Shown one piece after another: positions 52,004-57,123 of a DNA stretch of 57,123 nucleotides. A program made the translations under genes and the position numbers. The notes beneath the pieces are model-generated. The model made no database searches and was not told where the DNA came from. It saw only the letters and a list, made by a program, of their open reading frames with translations. Source of the DNA: Terriglobia bacterium (GTDB lineage: Bacteria > Acidobacteriota > Terriglobia > Terriglobales > Acidobacteriaceae). Positions within the stretch are counted from its first letter, which is position 1. Each line of letters starts with the position of its first letter. Where the stretch lies: contig JAIQGL010000037.1 in the NCBI GenBank assembly GCA_020072585.1, positions 1 through 57,123 of the forward strand. The letters are read 5' to 3'.

Positions 52004-52074
52004 AGCCCAATTTAAATTGGAATGCTTAGGGCACGGAGAAATCCATGCCCTGATACCGGCAGAGTCTAAAGCCA
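51999..52074. repeat. interspersed repeat, GCTAAAGCC family, copy 2
   Basis: The segment opens GGCTAAAGCCCA and closes CCGGCAGAGTCTAAAGCC. It contains the perfect palindrome CCAATTTAAATTGG (52007-52020). It provides the stop codon region of the preceding gene. Confidence 0.55.
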
Positions 52075-52138
52075 AAAGACATCCAGCAGGCAGCCTTCTT
52101 TCCCCCAAAGCGGTTTTTGAGGGATGCAAGTTTGAGTT

Positions 52139-52873
52139 ATGCTTTCTGGCACCCAAATGCCAGAACTCAAGAAGCTGATTGCGAAGCTCAAGAGCCATTA
52201 CGGCAGCCCCACGGCGCCTCCAGCAAAAGGGCCGTTCAAGCTGGTAATGTGGGAGAACGCGTGCTATCTGTTGCCGGACGAGCGGCGCGCCGCCGTTTTC
52301 CAAGGCCTGCGCAAACAAGTAGGCTTGAATGCGAAAGCAATTCTCAAAGCAGATCCGGATCTTCTGCTGGCACTGGCCACAATGGGAGGCATGCGTCCCA
52401 AAGTACGAGTCTTCCGCTGGCAGGAGATCGCGCGAATCACGCTCAGCCAGTTTGACGGCGATCTGGAGCAGATCCTCAAGCTGCCCTACGCCCAAGCCAA
52501 GAAAGCCCTGAAGCAGTTCCCTAACATCGGCGATCCGGGCGCAGAGAAGATACTGATGTATTGTGGCGCTTCCCCAGGGTTGCCCCTGGAATGGAACGGG
52601 CTCCGTGTACTTACACGGGTGGGCTACGGCCGGTGGCAAAAGAATTATGGAGCCATGTATCGATCCGTGCAGGAGGCCTTGAGACCAGAGCTTCCACGTA
52701 AAGCAGAGGCGATTGCGCAAGCGCACATGTTGTTGCGTCAGCACGGCAAAGAAACATGCCGCGATAAATCGCCACAGTGTTATGTCTGTCCGGTGAAGGA
52801 GCTGTGTATGTATCCAGTGAAACAGGTGGAGATGTTCAGCCGAACATCGTCAGCAAGCTCTTCGCAAACGTAA
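52139..52873 (+). CDS. endonuclease III-fold protein, 4Fe-4S motif kept, catalytic residues lost
   Basis: This 244-residue protein has an HhH-GPD fold: a hairpin-helix-hairpin-like segment at about 127-138 (FPNIGDPGAEKI) and a C-terminal Cys motif C207-x6-C214-x2-C217-x5-C223, exactly the spacing of the endonuclease III iron-sulfur loop. In endonuclease III the hairpin carries catalytic Lys (GRKTA) and the following helix carries Asp (VDTH). Here the aligned positions are Pro and Asn (EWNG). A DNA-binding but non-cutting protein is predicted. The ATG at 52157 (MPELKK) is an alternative start. Ends in a Ser-rich tail before a hairpin. Confidence 0.75.
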   Translation: MLSGTQMPELKKLIAKLKSHYGSPTAPPAKGPFKLVMWENACYLLPDERRAAVFQGLRKQVGLNAKAILKADPDLLLALATMGGMRPKVRVFRWQEIARITLSQFDGDLEQILKLPYAQAKKALKQFPNIGDPGAEKILMYCGASPGLPLEWNGLRVLTRVGYGRWQKNYGAMYRSVQEALRPELPRKAEAIAQAHMLLRQHGKETCRDKSPQCYVCPVKELCMYPVKQVEMFSRTSSASSSQT

Positions 52874-52889
52874 AATTTCAGAATGCTTA

Positions 52890-52909
52890 CCCAGACCTTC
52901 CGGTCTGGG
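52890..52909 (+). terminator. hairpin after the endonuclease III-like gene
   Basis: CCCAGACC pairs perfectly with GGTCTGGG around a 4-nt loop, 16 nt past the stop. No clear T-run follows. Confidence 0.55.
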
Positions 52910-53346
52910 CCAACTCAGTTCGCGCCTACGGCGCTGATTCTCTTTGAAGCACAGGCTGGATGTTCTTTGTTTGCAGTTCGTCCGAAAGCGAACCAGCCTA
53001 CCCAGCGCTACCGCGCCTGACTCAATCATTTTTGCACCATCTACGATGGGGGCTGGGGTTCTCGCACCAAATGAAAACATACCAGTCAATCATGCAATTC
53101 TTGAATGCCAAATGTGCGACACCGTTGCGCATGGCACATAGTGAGAACGCCTTGATGCAGCATGGGCAATTCAATCGTTCTCGGAATCCTTCGGCTCCGC
53201 GCCTTTCAGTTTCTTGTGTCAATCATCATTGCAACGCTCCGCTCAGGATAACAAGTCTTCGGCGATCGTCCAGACCCAAACTAACTCGAAATTGTTACAC
53301 GCCTACCCATTTGCATTTTGCGCAATTGAAGATTGACAAGCTAACA
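52910..53346. other. gene-free gap before the terminase end
   Basis: No convincing gene in either direction. The gap contains an interspersed repeat copy at 53179-53252 and otherwise unremarkable sequence. Confidence 0.55.
53179..53252. repeat. interspersed repeat, TTCTCGGAATCCTTCG ... CTCAGGATAACA
   Basis: The ends match the first half of the element at 48458-48520 with small changes. It lies in the gap between the rightward genes and terminase. Confidence 0.5.
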
Positions 53347-55226
53347 CTATTCAACGGCACCACTCCAGCCGTGCAGCCTATCGAGCCTCTGAATTTCATT
53401 TGCAGCGAGCAATGAGCGGTTCTCGTGCTGCGCGTCCGTCTGCATTTCCATGGCACGATGCAAAGCTGCGCGAACCTCAGGATACTGTTTGATGTTGCAT
53501 TGGATCTGGCTTCCCTGCGTGACAGCTTCGACCACATTGCGCGAGAGAGCCGTTTCTGAGATCTGGTCTTGCGCCGCGGGCGAACGACGAGCAGACGCAC
53601 CACGAGACTGGGATGGTCTAATTTCACCGGTGGCCTGCTGGCGATAGAAGTCGACGATCCCGCCGCCGAGGCGGCTGCGCATATAGATGAGAGCCTGAGA
53701 AGTTGCGTCCATGTCATCGTCATGCGCGGCTTTGGGAAATGCGCATATGTTATGGACATAGTCTTCTATCCAATTTGCGCCAAAGACCAGAGGGTCTGGG
53801 AGCTCAATGCTGCCTGCTTCCCAGAGAGGAGCAGTGGCCTGGGCCCGGGCGATTTTGCCGCCTTCAGGATTCACGGCAACCACTCCGGCGATTTCTTTCT
53901 GTAGCTCACTGATGATGGCAGGACCGTTGGCCTTGTCTTCAATCAAGATGGCGTGAGCCCGGGGGAATTTTCCATGACACGCCTTGATGGCGGCCATGGT
54001 GGGGCCAAAATCGAGCCGGTCATACGTCCGGTAAGGGAGCATGTAATACTTTCCGCCAGAGCGCGCCCAAACCTGGCCGGCAACAAAATCATTGTCACTC
54101 CCGCCCGAGAAGGTGCAGTCCAGGATTGCACCATGAACTCAAATGATTCCGGAAGCTGACGGTAAAAGCGCATCCATTGCCGCCTGATGATGCCGCCATC
54201 AAGAGGCGCAGGGCTCTGCTGGTATTGTCCGCTGAAGGCCCAGCTTCCCATGCCGATGCGCTGACTCGAAAGAAACGATTGCGGCAGCCGCTTAGGCCAG
54301 AGTAACTCACCAGCGCGCCGACGCCGGCGCTTTTTAGAAACTGGAAATTTCAGGGACTCGTCTTTTTCCGCGATGGCGGAAAGGCTTACATGTTTCCATC
54401 GATTGCTATCACGGGCAAGCACGTGGCCGGTGAGATCCTGCTCATGCAGGCGTTGCATGATGATGATTTTGACCCCGGTGACCGGATCATTGATACGGCT
54501 GCGAAATGTTGTATCAAAACGCAGATTGACCGCTTCCCTTTCCACCTGACTGATGGCCTGCTCAGGATTCAGCGGATCATCAAATATGAGGACGTCACCA
54601 CCCATGCCGGTAGCCGTGGCCTGCATGCCGGTGGAAAACATGGTGCCGCGGCGGGAATTCTCATAGTGGCTTTTGACGTTCTGGTCACGCGAGAGAGAAA
54701 AGACGCTGCCCCAATGCCGCTGGTACCAGCCTGACTCAATCACGTTGCGACGGTAAACACTATGCTGCGTACTGAGCTTTTCAGAATACGAGACAAACAT
54801 GAAGCGGCGCGAAGGATCGGTAGTCCATACCCAGATGGGAAAGAACACGGAGATCAAAAGGCTCTTCATGGTGCGCGGTGGAACGTTGAAGATGATGCCT
54901 TCCAGTTCTTCCCCGCACTTCTTTTTAAAATTGTTATCTCTGATCAATGTCAGGTAGTCACAAATGAGATCGAGGTGCCAGTTCCACACCAGGGGGCTGA
55001 CGGGCTCCAAGATTTGCCATGCTTCCTTAACAAACTCCCGCAGTGCAGGGGCGTAAGCCTGAGGCTGTTGCTCTTGATTCCCAGGAGAGTTAGCGTTCTG
55101 ATCTGCCGGGTCGTCCGCCGGCGCTAGAGAATGGGAAGCTTGTTGAACGATGAGAGGTTTGTCATGCGACTTTTTGCGAGCGCTGGCGGACGGCCATTCC
55201 GACTTTTTCTTCAAAGAAATTTTCAT
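53347..55226 (-). CDS. terminase large subunit, broken by one frameshift
   Basis: The ATPase part has Walker A NVPPRTMKS (about 114-122) and Walker B DVLIFDD (211-217). The frame is lost right after QSW at residue 369 (54119/54120). Adding one G restores SWDCTFSGGSDNDFVAGQVW and the nuclease part (IEDKANGPAII, AAHDDDMDATSQAL), giving about 626 residues. The missing base falls at the codon of the first nuclease Asp (the SWD motif). As it stands the product would be an ATPase without nuclease. The cause may be a sequencing error in a G-run or a real mutation. The ATG lies 4 nt after the previous stop. Confidence 0.85.
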
Positions 55227-55230
55227 GGCT

Positions 55231-55719
55231 TTAAGCAGAGCAGCTCACGATTGGTGCTTGATAAACCTGGCGGCTGTCGGCGGGCGAAGTATGTTCCGTT
55301 TCCACCGCGGAAATTGTGACAGTCGCGGGGCGCATACCCCATCCGAGATTGACGGCTATCTTAACGCGACGCACACCGATGACGTATTGCCAGACCACTT
55401 GTCCGTTGACGTTGCAACTCAAGTCACGCAGATGAGTGAGTTGGGCAAAGTTTAACTGTAAGGCGGTATTGCGATGGATGAAATTGGCCACACCATCTCT
55501 TACAAGCTGGACGGCAGCGGTAATTTTCACAACGAATGCGGGTTGCGTGGGATAAGCACGCTCACATTCATAGGCCTTGCCCTTACGACAACCTTTGCAA
55601 GGGTGGCCAGAGTAGCAATGCACGTGAAGAGCGCAGACGCGACACGGTTCCCCCATGATGCAGGGAGAAACCAGGGTTGGCTGATGCATTCGATAAACCG
55701 GTATCAGTGGCTGAGACAC
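55231..55719 (-). CDS. small Cys-rich protein upstream of terminase
   Basis: This protein of about 162 residues contains C-x2-C, C-x5-C and C-x2-C pairs near its N-terminus (PCRVCALHVHC, PCKGCRKGKAYEC), likely zinc-binding. A beta-type C-terminal part follows (VVWQYVIGVRRVKIAVNLGWGM). I chose the GTG with GAGG six nt upstream; ATG codons at 55689 and 55656 are alternatives. It stops 4 nt before the terminase ATG and may occupy the small-terminase position, but no such family is recognised. Confidence 0.55.
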   Translation of the reverse strand: MSQPLIPVYRMHQPTLVSPCIMGEPCRVCALHVHCYSGHPCKGCRKGKAYECERAYPTQPAFVVKITAAVQLVRDGVANFIHRNTALQLNFAQLTHLRDLSCNVNGQVVWQYVIGVRRVKIAVNLGWGMRPATVTISAVETEHTSPADSRQVYQAPIVSCSA

Positions 55720-55741
55720 ACGTATCCTCACAAAGTGAAAC

Positions 55742-55783
55742 AGGTTGCTGGCCGTTGGTGTGAAGCCGGCGCCGCTCCCGGCT
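55742..55783. repeat. 42-bp direct repeat, copy 2
   Basis: Second copy of the segment at 51392-51433, about 4.35 kb away in the same orientation. It lies in the gap between two zinc-finger-type genes. Confidence 0.75.
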
Positions 55784-55847
55784 GAAATGCATTTAACGCA
55801 GGACTTTAGAGAGAGCTCACAGTGAGAGTCGCTGCGGTGCTAGCTGT

Positions 55848-56216
55848 TCAGGGACTAGAGTTTTCGTCTGCTCCCTGAAAATTGAGGCGCGGTTTTTCTC
55901 TGGTGTGTATTTCATAAAATGGAAGCTGGCTTTTTGTAAGTCCCCGGCCGAGCGTTACGAAGCAACAACTTCTGCCACATTCAGGGCAGAGCACATTGGT
56001 GGACGCGGGCAGGTTGGTGAGCGCTTGCCTTAGCTCACCACAAAGCGAACAGCGCAACGCAATGTACACACAGGGAACGAGTGCGCTTTCCAGGAGGCCT
56101 GGTGAGCTTCCGGCGGCCTCAGAGTGATTGCCGGATTGAAGTGAACCGGCAGAACTTGACTGCCGTTGCGATCCGCAATTGCCGGCGCTTGAAAGAAGTT
56201 CAGATTCGAGAGGCAT
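55848..56216 (-). CDS. zinc-ribbon protein with Ser-rich N-terminus
   Basis: This 122-residue protein begins at the ATG with GGAG 7 nt upstream. The N-terminal half is Ser/Gly/Asn-rich and probably disordered. The C-terminal half has RCSLCGELR and VLCPECGRSC, a zinc ribbon about 20 residues apart. The frame is open further upstream but overlaps the previous gene. No family assigned. Confidence 0.6.
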   Translation of the reverse strand: MPLESELLSSAGNCGSQRQSSSAGSLQSGNHSEAAGSSPGLLESALVPCVYIALRCSLCGELRQALTNLPASTNVLCPECGRSCCFVTLGRGLTKSQLPFYEIHTREKPRLNFQGADENSSP

Positions 56217-56269
56217 TTGGGTCTCCGCTTTTCCGGTCGAGTATGTTTCGTTTTGGCTGGGATGCGTCG

Positions 56270-56503
56270 TCAATCGATTTGCTTCGCCAGATATCGTTCT
56301 AAGAGTTTTTGCGCGCATGCCTGGCCACATGCGGGCTCGTCCGTCGCGCGCAAGACGGACGTGGGCCGATAGTGACGGCATGTAAATCGATCCTGCACGA
56401 CCGCGATCACAAACCAATGGTTGGCTTCACGGCGGACATTTGTGCAGCCGGGAGCCGCGCACTTCACAGTGGTCACTAAATGCGGATTGCGCACACTGGT
56501 CAC
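56270..56503 (-). CDS. small zinc-finger protein
   Basis: This 77-residue protein has Cys/His pairs (CAAPGCTNV, TCRHY, CGQACAQK) in a zinc-finger-like arrangement with NHWFVIAVVQD between. The GTG start overlaps the preceding stop (GTGA), with AGGTGT upstream, indicating translational coupling. Confidence 0.65.
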   Translation of the reverse strand: MTSVRNPHLVTTVKCAAPGCTNVRREANHWFVIAVVQDRFTCRHYRPTSVLRATDEPACGQACAQKLLERYLAKQID

Positions 56504-56978
56504 AGGTACACCTCATGAAGAACCGCCAGGTGTTTTGAAAACACAAATGCGAGCAGCGACGTGAATGCGATTGAAAGTGTTGTCAGTAAAGAGAAAGCAT
56601 TGATGTGAGCACCGGCAAGACCTGATACGTGACTACTGCGCGCAGTATGGCTGTTGCTGATTCCGATGGATTGCGATCGGACTAGTTCAGCAGAGGTATC
56701 TGAATCACTCCAGTGGCCGTCAGCATGGTGATCTTCAAGACAAGCGCCGCAGAACCGAATACCGCAGTCGATGCAGGGGTAAAGGTGAGTGCGGCAAAAA
56801 TCCTGGCCGCAACAGTGACATGATTCGATGGACGTAGTGTCGCAAACGAGACAGCGATGTGGCTGCTGGCCTGAAACCGAATTACTCGAATCTATATGAG
56901 AATCGAAGAAAGCATTGAGAGATTCAGCATCGCACTTGACACCGCGGAGGCATGCGGGAGAGGGGAGTGAGTCGGCGG
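56500..56978 (-). pseudogene. zinc-finger membrane protein, 5' end cut by IS element
   Basis: The open frame of about 158 residues ends in TGA overlapping the next start. It contains a dense Cys/His cluster (CLVCDTTSIESCHCCGQDFC, then PCIDCGIRFCGACLEDHH) like B-box or RING-type fingers, then a Ser-rich linker and a C-terminal hydrophobic segment (about 120-145). No start codon lies between the IS end and the first conserved residues, so the N-terminus is missing. Not obviously a virion gene. Confidence 0.6.
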
Positions 56979-57123
56979 TGACCCGCTCCCCCAGAAATAG
57001 TCCAGACTGAATGAGACTTCTCCATTAAGATGGCCCGCCAGGGCGGAGGAGGAGAAGTGAGAAAGAGTCGATTCAACGAAGAACAGATCATCGGCATTCT
57101 GAAGGAATCAGAGGCCGGAGTGG
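56979..57123 (+). mobile_element. left end of an IS3-family insertion sequence
   Basis: The terminal sequence beginning TGACCCGCTCCCCCAGAAAT fits the 5'-TG ends of the IS3 family and lies 78 nt before the transposase start. The right end is beyond the window, so the inverted repeat and target duplication cannot be checked. Confidence 0.65.
57057..57123 (+). CDS. IS3-family transposase OrfA, N-terminal fragment
   Basis: GTG start behind GGAGGAG; the first residues, RKSRFNEEQIIGILKESEAG, are typical of IS3-family OrfA, the helix-turn-helix DNA-binding subunit of the transposase. Only 22 codons lie in the window. OrfB would follow with a -1 frameshift. Confidence 0.9.
   Translation, partial: MRKSRFNEEQIIGILKESEAGV

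Noticed and set aside
51596-52873. Toxin-antitoxin pair
   Set aside because: The second gene is an endonuclease III-fold protein with an iron-sulfur motif and the first has coiled-coil/winged-helix form; sizes and spacing do not fit a toxin-antitoxin module.
52960-53415. Plus-strand frame in the gap after the endonuclease III-like gene
   Set aside because: Runs through an interspersed repeat, has no ribosome binding site and no recognisable content.

Overview
The window looks like a chromosomal segment of an Acidobacteriota bacterium (Terriglobia or Koribacter-like; this is inferred from gene style, not from a marker gene). The left part carries a conserved yebC gene and a run of very large secreted proteins: beta-propellers, DUF11, fibronectin III and MBG repeats, and a MauG-like dihaem peroxidase. 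The right part, from about 26.5 kb to the end, is a long tailed-phage-type structural cluster read almost entirely leftward. Two short interspersed repeat families are scattered through it.

Host part (1-26.1 kb). A short AI-2E-type membrane protein and a small membrane protein precede yebC, which has an extended -10 promoter and an intrinsic terminator. After a gene-poor stretch comes a three-gene rightward cluster: a MauG/cytochrome c peroxidase-like protein (2898-5513), a large secreted protein with a PKD/Ig-like C-terminal half (5614-8271) and a secreted propeller-like protein (8403-10850), closed by a strong terminator. Next are a lipoprotein propeller (11025), a possible small secreted ORF (12717), and a 2066-residue surface protein with 16 tandem MBG repeats (13157-19357). 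Then follow a leftward MgtC/DUF4010 membrane protein, a histidine-phosphatase homologue whose catalytic His is Asn, a SurA/PpiC-like periplasmic protein and a 967-residue secreted protein on the minus strand.

Phage-type part (26.5-57 kb). Read leftward from 57 kb the order is: small zinc-finger proteins, terminase large subunit, small zinc-ribbon and signal-peptide proteins, portal, prohead protease fused to a scaffold-like tail, major capsid protein, gp6-like connector, gp10-like protein, tail terminator, tail tube, tail chaperone with a probable -1 frameshift, tape measure, DUF2460, DUF2163, NlpC/P60 peptidase, giant tail hub protein, tail-fibre-like proteins and a small terminal operon. 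From terminase to hub this matches the order of a Rhodobacter-type gene transfer agent, or a siphophage with that type of tail. No integrase, replication gene or clear lysis cassette is visible. Terminase and portal each carry one single-base frameshift, while the other long structural genes are open. The hub protein ends in a Hint (intein/hedgehog-like) domain, and several tail-locus proteins carry Sec signal peptides.

A rightward pair interrupts the leftward cluster: a small coiled-coil/winged-helix protein (51596) with a nearly leaderless promoter, and an endonuclease III homologue that keeps its 4Fe-4S motif but lacks both catalytic residues. A divergent regulatory region with consensus promoters and an 11-bp inverted repeat lies beside them. 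At the right edge an IS3-family element begins and cuts the 5' end of a zinc-finger gene.
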